A stretch of 64,000 nt of DNA, taken from NCBI GenBank assembly GCA_023392595.1, contig JAEVYU010000046.1:149044-213043 (forward strand). Reading direction: 5' to 3'. The notes below the pieces were generated by a model that did not search any database, was not told where the DNA came from, and was given only the letters and a program-made list of their open reading frames with translations. Source of the DNA: Bacillota bacterium. GTDB lineage: Bacteria; Bacillota; UBA4882; UBA8346. Position numbers and translations under genes: made by a program. Of this stretch, positions 34,158 through 42,342 are shown piece after piece. Within the stretch, counting starts at the first letter, position 1, and each line of letters begins with the position of its first letter.

Positions 34158-34778
34158 TTACAACTTCTTTAAAAACCCGTTGGGGAAAAATGTCATAAAA
34201 AATTTTTCGCGGGATTTGTCAATTATAAAACCTTTATTTTCGGCCAAAAATTGCTGTAATGCTTCCATCGGTCCAGGACCAAAGTTTGGATATACAGGAT
34301 GCCCGTTAATGTTTGTGTCTTCCAAAACCATATAACTTCCCTCAGTTACAAGCAAGGCATAAATGCGTAATTCATTTAGAACATGACCAGCACTGTGATC
34401 TGAATCTAAAATAACCAGTACCCGTTCGTGGGGCCTTATTGAATCGCGTACACTATTATAAATTTCCGGCGATACTGACGACCCGGTTAAATAAGTGATT
34501 CTTGGGTGTTGTGGCCTTGTTTTCGGGGTAATATCGATTGTTAAAATCCGCCCATTTTGTACCAAATCACATAGACTGGCAAGATAATAAGCGCTACCTC
34601 CATCCGCGGTCCCGGATTCGATGATGACGTCAGGCCTTAATTCAAAAATCATTTCTTGATAAATCCATAGATCTAAAGGACATTTCTGAATCGGCACTCC
34701 CATCCAGAAAGTATTTAACCAAGTAAGTGAATCATAATACAATTGGTGAAACTGATCACTGATCGGGTTATCGCCCAT
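34158..34778 (-). CDS. CmcI/RhmM-type SAM-dependent methyltransferase (cephalosporin-hydroxylase family)
   Basis: 206 residues. The family signature is clear: WMGVPIQKCPLDLWIYQEMIF, PDVIIESGTADGGSAYYLAS, ILTIDITPKTRPQHPRITYL, VLVILDSDHSAGHVLNELR, MVLEDTNINGHPV and GPGPMEALQQFL. Despite the historic name, many members in glycan loci are sugar O-methyltransferases acting on rhamnose and related residues. In this cluster a cap or decoration of the glycan is the likely role. AAGGTGG precedes the ATG. Confidence 0.82.
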   Translation of the reverse strand: MGDNPISDQFHQLYYDSLTWLNTFWMGVPIQKCPLDLWIYQEMIFELRPDVIIESGTADGGSAYYLASLCDLVQNGRILTIDITPKTRPQHPRITYLTGSSVSPEIYNSVRDSIRPHERVLVILDSDHSAGHVLNELRIYALLVTEGSYMVLEDTNINGHPVYPNFGPGPMEALQQFLAENKGFIIDKSREKFFMTFFPNGFLKKL

Positions 34779-34918
34779 TATTCGAAGCCACCTTCCAATA
34801 TAAACTTAATTTTTAATACATAAAATATTGTATGTTATGCACGATAATACGGAAGTGAAAAAAGCAAGAAAGTGCCGGAATAACAATTAATTGAGCCGAT
34901 TGTTCATAAAGGGTTGTA

Positions 34919-35578
34919 CTAATGGACAATAAAATTTCCGTAATGAAATAAGAATAGCTGACGGTTTTCCTCATAACCGGCCATACTTACATCATGAACT
35001 TGGTGCAAAAACCATGGCTCGGTTTGGCGGGCAACCCCAACATCATAACCGGCTTTAATAAATTCAAGACTCTGTGCGATATCATAAAAATGCCACCCTT
35101 TAAATATGTCCTCCCGCCATAACACATCGTATTGACTTATCATTGCCACTCCATCGATAACTTGTACCGTTTCATAGTCTCCCAACACTTCATTCCAGAT
35201 AAATGGTGAACTACCCCACATAAATTTACCGTAACAAGCAGGAGCATGTGGCCAGTAAGCATCCGGGGGCAACTGTTTGGCTCCGGCCACTCCCATCAAC
35301 CCCAGTCGGGGATGTTTTAAAAATATCATTAACATTTCTTTTAAGAAATTCGGATTGATTATCTCCATATCCTGATGTAAATATATTTTGTACTTTGCAT
35401 TGGAGTTTTTCATGGCATCGTTATATGCTTTAGTCATACTGAAGGCATTTTTTATAACGCGGTTTTCAACAGTGTATCCGCCCGGAATATTCAGCTTATC
35501 GATGGTACGGAGTGATTGAAATAAAAGGCGATCATTATTGACACAGTAAATAAAACAAATTTTACGAGAATCAACCAT
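34919..35578 (-). CDS. GT-A glycosyltransferase (Glyco_tranf_2_5-like), copy A
   Basis: 219 residues, paralogous to the genes at 35611 and 37449. Shared blocks are FIYCVNND, LNIPGGYTVE, AYNDAMKNSNAKYKIYLHQDMEI (nucleotide- and metal-binding centre), LGLMGVAGAKQLP, IDGVAMISQYDVLWREDIF and GWHFYDIAQSLEFIKAGYDVGV. The FYD..Q..EF element is typical of this small single-domain GT group. It follows its paralogue by 32 nt and forms a two-gene unit with it. Sugar specificity unknown. Confidence 0.8.
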   Translation of the reverse strand: MVDSRKICFIYCVNNDRLLFQSLRTIDKLNIPGGYTVENRVIKNAFSMTKAYNDAMKNSNAKYKIYLHQDMEIINPNFLKEMLMIFLKHPRLGLMGVAGAKQLPPDAYWPHAPACYGKFMWGSSPFIWNEVLGDYETVQVIDGVAMISQYDVLWREDIFKGWHFYDIAQSLEFIKAGYDVGVARQTEPWFLHQVHDVSMAGYEENRQLFLFHYGNFIVH

Positions 35579-35610
35579 TTTTTTCCTTCTTTCTCTTTTA
35601 AATAAAGTAC

Positions 35611-36267
35611 TTAGTTAAAAAACGATTGGTATTCTTGAATAAATTTTAGTTGGGATATTTGAAACGGAAGCATTAAACTCAAACAATTATGAGCGCACCA
35701 AGGGACACTTTGCCTTGGGACACCTACTGTAAAACCTGCCTTAATAAATTCAAGACTCTGTGAAACATCGTAAAAATGCCATCCGGTAACTATATCTTCC
35801 CGCCATTTTATATCATATTGGGTAACCATAATCATACCGTCAATCCCCTGGACACTTTCATATTCACCAACGACCTCCGTATTGCAATTACAATTTTGAT
35901 CAAAATATAAACATTTTCCATAAGTTTCTTTCGCTTCCCACCATATTCCATTTGTCGGTATTCGCTTGGCTCCCAATACTCCCAACAAACCCAAATTAGG
36001 ATTTTTTTTAAACAAAGCAAGAATCAAATAAAAAAAATTTTCTTCCAGAATATCGACATCTTGATGAAGGTATAATTTATATTTTGCATTACTGCCTGCC
36101 ATAGCTTGATTATATCCTTTGGTTATACTGCCGGCATTTGTAATAACCGCCTTGTCAATTTTATAACCGGAGGGAATGTTCAGTCTACACACGTGATTCC
36201 ATGAATTCTGAAATTGTTGGTCATTATCAACGCAATAAATAAATTGAAATTTATGGAAGTCAATCAA
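35611..36267 (-). CDS. GT-A glycosyltransferase (Glyco_tranf_2_5-like), copy B
   Basis: 218 residues from TTG 36267, chosen because GGAGGAG lies a few bases upstream and the N-terminus then aligns with copy A. Core blocks: FIYCVDND, NAGSITKGYNQAMAGSNAKY, YLHQDVDI, LGLLGVLGAKRIP, IDGMIMVTQYDIKWRED and GWHFYDVSQSLEFIKAGFTVGV. It leads the A/B unit. A CATAAAATA -10-like element on the minus strand (36363-36355) lies about 95 nt upstream but lacks a proper AC partner. Confidence 0.8.
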   Translation of the reverse strand: MIDFHKFQFIYCVDNDQQFQNSWNHVCRLNIPSGYKIDKAVITNAGSITKGYNQAMAGSNAKYKLYLHQDVDILEENFFYLILALFKKNPNLGLLGVLGAKRIPTNGIWWEAKETYGKCLYFDQNCNCNTEVVGEYESVQGIDGMIMVTQYDIKWREDIVTGWHFYDVSQSLEFIKAGFTVGVPRQSVPWCAHNCLSLMLPFQISQLKFIQEYQSFFN

Positions 36268-36600
36268 TCTCACTCCTCCTCTACCTAAAAACAAAGGATC
36301 TATTTATTATAGCTGCTTTCGTAAATTTTACCGTTCATTTATAAATTTCATATATATTTTATGTGGGGTGTGGAGATTTGCAACAGATATTACATTGTTG
36401 GGACATTTAAATAAATAAAAGTGCTTAACTAATGAACTTTTCAGTACCACATCTATCCTAGGAAATAGAAAATAAGTTTTTACATTCTTTTCGATACATA
36501 TTATTTATACCATTGTATTAAATAACTTGTGGCAACTAGAACGGCATCACTTTTAACTCCTAATAGACATAATTTATATAATATCAAGGAGGAATGTTTA
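36268..36600. other. AT-rich divergent intergenic region
   Basis: About 330 nt between glycosyltransferase copy B (leftward) and the second beta-sandwich gene (rightward). It holds the sigma-K-like promoter at 36549-36576 for the rightward gene and an isolated CATAAAATA on the minus strand at 36355-36363. I see no gene. The frame of the rightward gene is open back to 36529, but the ribosome site selects 36601. Confidence 0.5.
36549..36576 (+). promoter_or_regulatory. Sigma-K-like promoter of the second beta-sandwich gene
   Basis: AC at 36549-36550, a 17-nt spacer, CATAATTTA at 36568-36576; AAGGAGG and ATG 36601 follow. Confidence 0.6.
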
Positions 36601-37212
36601 ATGTCTCAACCTTTGGCAATCTATGCATCCATACCGGCTTCATCCGGGGCGAACTGGGTCACGACTGTACCGAATTTAAGTCCGGTTACAGTGACCACGC
36701 CTTATCCCCAATGGCCAAATATCGACTGGTCTGATGGCAATATTACACCATCACTGGGTTATGGTGAAGTTCCACAATACTTATGGTTAACTCCAATCCC
36801 GGATCCGAACGATAATGCACCAAAGTCATTTACCCGGCGTTTAACGGCCAGTACGCAAATTAATTTACCCAATATACTGAAAATACCGACAGGCGGTTCG
36901 ATAGGCAATCAGTTCAGGTTCATTTTTTCCATTGCGGCGGATGACGAATACACTTTTCAAATCCTATTGAATGGTCAGTCCATAGCGGAAGAAGTCCCTA
37001 CCACCGGGTATAACTTTCAAGTTCCTCTCCCGTTACCTTGGCGAAATGTTAAAACATTTTCATTTGGCCTTGGACAGAAACCAGTTGCGATTAACAATAA
37101 TGATATTTTAGATATTCAAACTACAGTATCGAATTTACCACAACCCCCTGGAACTGATAATTTAGCAATGGTAACCTGGGTTTTACAGCTTTTCTCATGT
37201 TCGCTGGAATAG
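36601..37212 (+). CDS. MSQPLAIYAS-family protein, predicted beta-sandwich (copy 2)
   Basis: 203 residues from ATG 36601 behind AAGGAGGAATGTTTA. It repeats the plan of the protein at 32919: MSQPLAIYASIPAS, DGNITPSLGYGEVPQYL, KSFTRRLTAS, then FIFSIAADDEYTFQILLNGQ, LPWRNVKTFSFGL, NDILDIQTTVSNL and MVTWVLQLF. The AADDEYTFQILLNGQ...NDILDIQTTVSN pattern is what galactose-binding jelly-roll domains show. A promoter of the same type and a separate terminator make it monocistronic. The family is unknown to me; surface display is inferred from context. Confidence 0.75.
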   Translation: MSQPLAIYASIPASSGANWVTTVPNLSPVTVTTPYPQWPNIDWSDGNITPSLGYGEVPQYLWLTPIPDPNDNAPKSFTRRLTASTQINLPNILKIPTGGSIGNQFRFIFSIAADDEYTFQILLNGQSIAEEVPTTGYNFQVPLPLPWRNVKTFSFGLGQKPVAINNNDILDIQTTVSNLPQPPGTDNLAMVTWVLQLFSCSLE

Positions 37213-37261
37213 GATTATGCCAAGTCGGGTTTTAAATAGACTCTTGTCAAGTTGAAGAATA

Positions 37262-37318
37262 AAATACCAAGTTGCTTTCTCATTCGTGATAAATCTAAAA
37301 GCAACTTGGTATTTAGTA
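37262..37318 (+). terminator. Strong hairpin terminator after the second beta-sandwich gene
   Basis: Stem AAATACCAAGTTGCTTT (37262-37278) with AAAAGCAACTTGGTATTT (37297-37314), about 17 bp. Only a short T run follows, so it may also serve to stabilise the message. Confidence 0.7.
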
Positions 37319-37448
37319 TTCGATAGGGTATGGATACGCCTTCCAAAATAAAAGGGGTTTTCAACCGCCCACGTTTTATTTGTTTTCATGAAAGTCGGAT
37401 TATTCATGACTTTCGCAAACAATCACTTCTCGAATTTAGGTGGTTGAG

Positions 37449-38108
37449 TTAATTGATGAATTCTTGATAATTGCGTATAAATACATCCCGTTGTTGGAAA
37501 AAACGAATGATATCATCTGATGAATTATTATAGGAACACCATGGTTCTCGTTGCATGGGAATACCTATGGTATAGCCTGCTTTAATAAATTCCATGCATT
37601 GGGCTGAATCATAAAAGTAGGGGTTTTTGAATAAATCTTCCCGCCAAGGAAGATCATATTGGGTAATTATAAAGATTCCGTCAACTGATTGTACCGGTTC
37701 ATATTCACTGATTATTTCCTTGCCATAAATAAGAGGTTTTCCCAAAAAGAGGATTTTTCCGCATTGCTCGGTTGAATCACGCCAATTACCACTAAGCGGT
37801 ATTTTTTTGGCTCCTATAATTCCCAACATTCCCAATTTGGGATATTTCTTAAACAAGGACAAAATATCCGGTAAAAAATTGCGGTTAATAATATTCATTT
37901 TCCTATGAAGGTATATTTTATATTTGGCATTGGAATTGCGCATAGCAAAGTTGTAACCTTGGGCTATACTGAAGTTACCTTGTAAAAATTTTTTCGTTAA
38001 AGTATATCCGGAAGGAATATTTAATAAATCCAGGGATTTAGAAGATTCTTCACATTCATTTTCATGGTTGGTGTAATAAATGAAAGTAATGTTATTGTTA
38101 TCTACCAT
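37449..38108 (-). CDS. GT-A glycosyltransferase (Glyco_tranf_2_5-like), copy C
   Basis: 219 residues from ATG 38108, which has AAAGGAG upstream and gives a MVDNNNITFIYYTNHE start matching copy A. Core: LNIPSGYTLT, AQGYNFAMRNSNAKYKIYLH, LGMLGIIGAKKIP, VDGIFIITQYDLPWREDLF and YFYDSAQCMEFIKAGYTIGI. Copies A and B read HQDM or HQDV in the metal-binding centre, but here it is HRKMNI, so the acidic residue is missing and catalysis may be altered. The gene follows the CgeB gene by four bases, a clear two-gene unit. Confidence 0.8.
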   Translation of the reverse strand: MVDNNNITFIYYTNHENECEESSKSLDLLNIPSGYTLTKKFLQGNFSIAQGYNFAMRNSNAKYKIYLHRKMNIINRNFLPDILSLFKKYPKLGMLGIIGAKKIPLSGNWRDSTEQCGKILFLGKPLIYGKEIISEYEPVQSVDGIFIITQYDLPWREDLFKNPYFYDSAQCMEFIKAGYTIGIPMQREPWCSYNNSSDDIIRFFQQRDVFIRNYQEFIN

Positions 38109-38112
38109 TTCA

Positions 38113-39093
38113 TCAACTCCTTTGGACATTACGTATGGGTATTGTAATGCCTGTCTTTTTTAAGATCATTTCCAATCGGTGATAAAATGTGTGTTCACGA
38201 TAAGCTCTTTGTTGTCCCGCAGTTGTTATTGATTCTCTTTTCTCCGGATGGTGGAGATATTCAATTATTTTATCCGCAAGGTCTATTGAGTCAGTAAAAG
38301 TAATCATCTCTCGGCCGACATTGAAACATTCCCATAAATCGGGTCGGCTGCTATCCACCAGTTGAAATGCGCCACTTCCCGCCAGGGCAAAAGTCCGATC
38401 GTTAGGGCTTGTTCCCGGAATTCCTTTGGAGTTCCCCGAAGGAGGATTTATTGGGTTGCGATGAATATTGAGATTAATCTTCGCTCCGCAGTAATATTTT
38501 TGAACTTCCCAAAAATCACAAATAACAGGAATGATAAACTTTCTTAAGTCCGGAACAAGCTCCTGACCCCAATTTCCGATTAATTTAACATTGAAATTTT
38601 TAATGGAAGGGGCAATCGAATTTAAAATCCGGATCCGATCCGGAAAAGCCACTCCAACCAGACAAAGGTCGCTATGATAAGACGGCGGAAATAATAATCG
38701 ATTATGAATCCTTGGGCTACAACACCAGGGAAGATAAAAGACATTAGGACGGTTGTATTCATTCACGGCTTGTTTTTCAGTTGTAAAAACATAATCATAA
38801 GTTTCAACCATCCGCCCACGGTGGTAGTCAATCTCATATGGATCTTCCACTAACCATAAAACAGTGACCGCTCCTTTGTTTTTTGCATGTTGTACCAGAT
38901 GCAATGGGGTAAATGTTCCATGAATAACCAATAATAGATCCGGTTTTAATTCATTGATAATCTGACTTGAAAGTTGAAAGGGATTAATTTGCCTGGCATC
39001 ACAAACAAAATCTTTGGTCAACGTATCAAAAATACCATAAGCATACCGGGATTCAAAAGCCAAGCCGCCGGAATCAACAAAAAGAATTCTCAT
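38113..39093 (-). CDS. CgeB-family spore glycosyltransferase, copy 1
   Basis: 326 residues from ATG 39093 (AGAGGAAA upstream). It opens MRILFVDSGGLAFESRYAYG and has LLLVIHGTFTPLHLVQHAK, TVLWLVEDPYEIDYHRGRMV, YDYVFTTEKQAVNEY, YLPWCCSPRIHNRL, KINLNIHRNP, and PNDRTFALAGSGAFQLVDSSRPDL. This is the CgeB/YkvP pattern, a GT-B-like family tied to maturation of the outermost spore layer in Bacillus. The paralogue at 40161 matches over the whole length. An isolated CATAAGATA lies about 70 nt upstream. Confidence 0.85.
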   Translation of the reverse strand: MRILFVDSGGLAFESRYAYGIFDTLTKDFVCDARQINPFQLSSQIINELKPDLLLVIHGTFTPLHLVQHAKNKGAVTVLWLVEDPYEIDYHRGRMVETYDYVFTTEKQAVNEYNRPNVFYLPWCCSPRIHNRLLFPPSYHSDLCLVGVAFPDRIRILNSIAPSIKNFNVKLIGNWGQELVPDLRKFIIPVICDFWEVQKYYCGAKINLNIHRNPINPPSGNSKGIPGTSPNDRTFALAGSGAFQLVDSSRPDLWECFNVGREMITFTDSIDLADKIIEYLHHPEKRESITTAGQQRAYREHTFYHRLEMILKKTGITIPIRNVQRS

Positions 39094-39161
39094 TGAATAT
39101 TTTCCTCTTATAAGCATTTAATAGTCTAAAACCGAAATAAAGTATTTAATTATTATGGAAC

Positions 39162-39170
39162 TATCTTATG
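39162..39170 (-). promoter_or_regulatory. CATAnnnTA -10-like element upstream of CgeB copy 1
   Basis: CATAAGATA on the minus strand. The -35 position reads CA rather than AC, so only the -10 half of a sigma-K-like promoter is supported. Confidence 0.35.
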
Positions 39171-39190
39171 AAAAATCCCTTGTTTTTGAA

Positions 39191-39260
39191 ACATCGGCTA
39201 TTGAAATATACCGATGTCAGACACACCATCCCCAGTAAAAAAACATATACTTAAGTATAT
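39191..39260. repeat. Hairpin and 16-bp palindrome between divergent cgeB and GT2 genes
   Basis: ACATCGG (39191-39197) pairs with CCGATGT (39211-39217). Just beyond is a perfect palindrome ATATACTTAAGTATAT at 39245-39260. The palindrome could be a dimeric operator between the divergent genes or a chance AT-rich match. Confidence 0.45.
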
Positions 39261-39319
39261 TGCTATAAAGTCCCCTGTAGAGAACCTTTATGAATAACCA
39301 TTGAAAAAGGTGATTGCTT

Positions 39320-40111
39320 TTGAGATTTTCGGTAATTATCAATTGTTATAATACCCTCCCTATCATTAGAAAGTGCGTAGATTCAGTAATTGAATCAACG
39401 GATTCAGATACTGAAATTCTATTAGTGAATAATCATCCGCCTTATCCGGAGGTTCAAACTTATTTAAAAGGCTACATTCATCAACGTGTCAAAATATTGG
39501 ATCCCGGAAAAAACCTGTCCCATATTTTAGGCACCCAATTTGCTGAAAAGTTTGCCGGCGGAGAGTATTTGGTTCGGATGGATGATGACGCGGTCCTTCC
39601 AAAAAACAACTGGATCAATGCAATGAGCCAAGCGTTAAATCGCTTTTCAGATTTAGCATATGTAGGATTACCTTGGCCGGGTGTTCTTTTAACCGGTAAC
39701 GACCGGATAAATACACCTGAATTCACACTGGAATATGCTGATGTAGTTCTTTTTACTTGCGTAATGTTTAGACGAAGTATCTGGCGTTCTTATTTTGTAA
39801 TCCCTCAACAAGGAATTTACGGAAATGACGATACCTATTCCGCCCAAAAAGCCAATCAGCTTGGTTTAAAAAAAGCTTATCTTGTTTCTCATTGCTGTGA
39901 ACATTTAGGTCGAACCCCCGAATGCGATCCTCTTTATGGGGCCTGGAAGGTATTTTACGCAATGAATAGTACGAATTTAGGCTTTGAGGCATGGCGAAAT
40001 TTGATTTCTCAAATTAACCTCCAAGAAGAGAATTTATTGCGACAATTCGGGTATCCCCAGGATCAAATCGAACAAATAAAAACGGTATTATCCAAACCAT
40101 ATCAAAGATAA
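39320..40111 (+). CDS. GT2 glycosyltransferase
   Basis: 263 residues from TTG 39320 (AAGGTGA six bases upstream; a TTG at 39314 is also in frame). GT-A landmarks: FSVIINCYNTLPIIRKCVDSVI, EILLVNNHPPYPE, the DxD-type VRMDDDAVLP, and an acceptor region with CVMFRRSIWRSYF and YGNDDTYSAQKANQLGLKKAY. It is followed at 49 nt by CgeB copy 2, so the arrangement GT plus CgeB is repeated on both strands around this intergenic region. Confidence 0.82.
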   Translation: MRFSVIINCYNTLPIIRKCVDSVIESTDSDTEILLVNNHPPYPEVQTYLKGYIHQRVKILDPGKNLSHILGTQFAEKFAGGEYLVRMDDDAVLPKNNWINAMSQALNRFSDLAYVGLPWPGVLLTGNDRINTPEFTLEYADVVLFTCVMFRRSIWRSYFVIPQQGIYGNDDTYSAQKANQLGLKKAYLVSHCCEHLGRTPECDPLYGAWKVFYAMNSTNLGFEAWRNLISQINLQEENLLRQFGYPQDQIEQIKTVLSKPYQR

Positions 40112-40160
40112 GTCTTCCGAATCTACATGAAAACTGCATGCAAAGAAGGAGGAATATTTT

Positions 40161-41243
40161 TTGAAAGTATTATTCGTAGACTCTGGTGGGCCCGGGTTCA
40201 ATACTCGTTACTCTTATGATGTTTATTCAACTCTAGCAAAAGAGTTTAAATGCATAACTCGGCAAGTATCACCTCAAAATCTCTCTCCCGGGTTGTTAAC
40301 CAGTTTTCATCCGGATATTTTATTGGTAATGCACGGTTCAGTTACATCTTGCCATCTGGTTCGTTTGGCTAAATCCTTAGGAATAACGACCATATTATGG
40401 ATAATAGAAGATCCATATGAAATCGATGTCCACCGCGGAGAAATGGTAAATTCTTACGATTATGTTTTTACAAACGAACGATTAGCGGTCGGACAATATG
40501 CTAGACAGAATGTATATTATCTTCCATGGTGCTGTAATCCGGAAGTTCATCGAAGTTTAGTGGTTTCAAATAATTATCAAAGCGATTTGTGTTTTGTAGG
40601 AATGGGGTTCCGAAACCGGATTCGGATATTGAATGCAATTGCTCCACGAATTCAAAATTTAAATGTGAAATTAATAGGCGATTGGCAAAGTTGGGGCGAA
40701 GCGTTAGTTCCAAGCTTAAAACGATTTATCCTTCCAACAATCAATGATTTCCGGGAAGTGCAAAAATATTATAATGGTGCAAAGATCAATCTCAATATTC
40801 ATCGTGACCCTGTTGACCCTCCCACAGGAAACACTTTAGGTATCGGAGCTTGCAGCCCAAATGATCGTACGTTTGCTTTGGCGGGTTGCGGCTCCTTTCA
40901 ACTGGTAGATTATACCCGATCCGGCATCTGGGAATATTTTACCGACGGAGTTGAAATCGTTGGTTTTCATGATCCCGGAGATCTTGCCCAAAAGATTGAC
41001 TTTTATCTTGTGAACCCGCAATCACGAATTAATATTGGCAAAGCCGCACAGCGAAAAGCATATTCATCCAATACATTTAAACATCGTTTGAATGAAATCT
41101 TCCGGGTTATCAACAAACCCATCCATCGTAACAACAACAAAAGTTATTCCAGCGAAAAGATAAACCAATCCGGCCAAGGTTTTTATTCCTCGCTTACGAA
41201 GAATAACCTGAACCATGAATTTCGGGTTCGGTCGAATCAGTAA
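40161..41243 (+). CDS. CgeB-family spore glycosyltransferase, copy 2
   Basis: 360 residues from TTG 40161 behind GAAGGAGG. Blocks shared with copy 1 are ILFVDSGGPGFNTRYSYD, LLVMHGSVTSCHLVRLAK, ILWIIEDPYEIDVHRGEMV, YDYVFTNERLAVGQY, YLPWCCNPEVHRSL, KINLNIHRDPVDPPTGN and PNDRTFALAGCGSFQLVDYTRSG. A polar C-terminal tail of about 40 residues, rich in Asn and Ser, is absent from copy 1. It lies tail to tail, three bases from the stop of the leftward GT2 gene. Confidence 0.85.
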   Translation: MKVLFVDSGGPGFNTRYSYDVYSTLAKEFKCITRQVSPQNLSPGLLTSFHPDILLVMHGSVTSCHLVRLAKSLGITTILWIIEDPYEIDVHRGEMVNSYDYVFTNERLAVGQYARQNVYYLPWCCNPEVHRSLVVSNNYQSDLCFVGMGFRNRIRILNAIAPRIQNLNVKLIGDWQSWGEALVPSLKRFILPTINDFREVQKYYNGAKINLNIHRDPVDPPTGNTLGIGACSPNDRTFALAGCGSFQLVDYTRSGIWEYFTDGVEIVGFHDPGDLAQKIDFYLVNPQSRINIGKAAQRKAYSSNTFKHRLNEIFRVINKPIHRNNNKSYSSEKINQSGQGFYSSLTKNNLNHEFRVRSNQ

Positions 41244-41246
41244 AAC

Positions 41247-42056
41247 TCATTTTATGCAGCTAAAATGTAAATTTTCTTCCTGGGGAAAAACCGGCAGATC
41301 ATTTTCCATAAGATGTTCCCAACCAAATTCCCGGAGCTCATTAGCCCATTTTTTATTAAAATGCTGGTAACTAATGTTTTCTAATCTTTTACACTCAGAA
41401 ATATCGCTGTGATTAAACGAAACATGACAAAAATGCTTGATGAGTACGTCTAGGGCCACCCGCAATTGATAACCGGCTTTTCGAATACGAAGGGATATGT
41501 CAAAATCATCGGCTCCTAAGGGCATGTTTTCATCAAAATAACCGATTTTTTCGATTAGACGCCGGTCGAAGAGAAATAAACACCCGATAATAAATTTCAC
41601 CGGTTCGGATTGGTGTCGGTAAACGGTTGCAAACTTGCGATCAGCAGCCTCCAATTTGCTCGAATATGAAAGAGGTAAGGCGGCCTGCGGGCCGCCAATA
41701 CCAATTCCTTTCGGGCCCACCGCTAAAGTATTTGAATTGTTCAATAAATGCCAAGATAATCGGGATAACCATCCTTTGGGTATTAAAACATCAGGATTCA
41801 TGGTTACCAAAATATCTCCGCCTGATTGAGATATTCCTTGATTACAGGCTTTCGTAAAACCGAAATTGGACTGATTTAAAATCAATTTTATTTCGGGTTG
41901 CTTTATCTTTTGTAAAAAAGCCACAGAATCGTCGGATGAATGGTTATCAACTACAATAATTTCGTAAGGTATATCTGTATTGGTTTTTAAGTTTGTTAGA
42001 CATGATTCCAAAAAAGGCCTCGAATTAAAATTAACAATGATAATACTGGCTTTCAA
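41247..42056 (-). CDS. GT2 glycosyltransferase, rhamnosyltransferase-like
   Basis: 269 residues from TTG 42056, fixed by GGGAGG six bases upstream; the frame is open to 42110 without a site. Motifs: ASIIIVNFNSRPFLESCLTNL, EIIVVDNHSSDDSVAFLQ, NFGFTKACNQGISQSGGDILV, TMNPDVLIP, FIIGCLFLFDRRLIEKIGYFDE and ADDFDISLRIRKAGYQL. This matches WbbL-type GT2 enzymes. It ends three bases from CgeB copy 2 and may add a rhamnose from the dTDP-rhamnose route. Confidence 0.85.
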   Translation of the reverse strand: MKASIIIVNFNSRPFLESCLTNLKTNTDIPYEIIVVDNHSSDDSVAFLQKIKQPEIKLILNQSNFGFTKACNQGISQSGGDILVTMNPDVLIPKGWLSRLSWHLLNNSNTLAVGPKGIGIGGPQAALPLSYSSKLEAADRKFATVYRHQSEPVKFIIGCLFLFDRRLIEKIGYFDENMPLGADDFDISLRIRKAGYQLRVALDVLIKHFCHVSFNHSDISECKRLENISYQHFNKKWANELREFGWEHLMENDLPVFPQEENLHFSCIK

Positions 42057-42296
42057 AATATTCCTCCCGTCAAGCCTTATTTTCCAGGAAACCAGGTTGC
42101 CTTTCTCCATCGTTCCAATGTTTTAAGGAAGCTAATTAAATATATTTGAAATAAATTATTTTGATTCCAGCTGCTGACCGCGATCAATGATTTTTTCAAA
42201 ATCAGCAGCAATCATGCTCTGGTGTCGGATTTTTTGGCCTGTCCTCCCACATAGCAATTCCAGTCCCGGTAAGAATATCAAGAGTGCTTTATTCAG

Positions 42297-42305
42297 CATA
42301 CAATA
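42297..42305 (+). promoter_or_regulatory. CATACAATA -10-like element upstream of rfbA
   Basis: CATACAATA fits the sigma-E (CATACAnT) and sigma-K (CATAnnnTA) -10 patterns. I could not find a convincing -35 partner at the right distance. Confidence 0.4.
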
Positions 42306-42342
42306 ATAAGAGTCATATGATCTTCTTTGGGAGGGCTTCGGT

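Noticed and set aside
36355..36363. CATAAAATA on the minus strand upstream of glycosyltransferase copy B
   Set aside because: No -35 partner at 16-17 nt and nearly 100 nt from the start; kept only as a remark.
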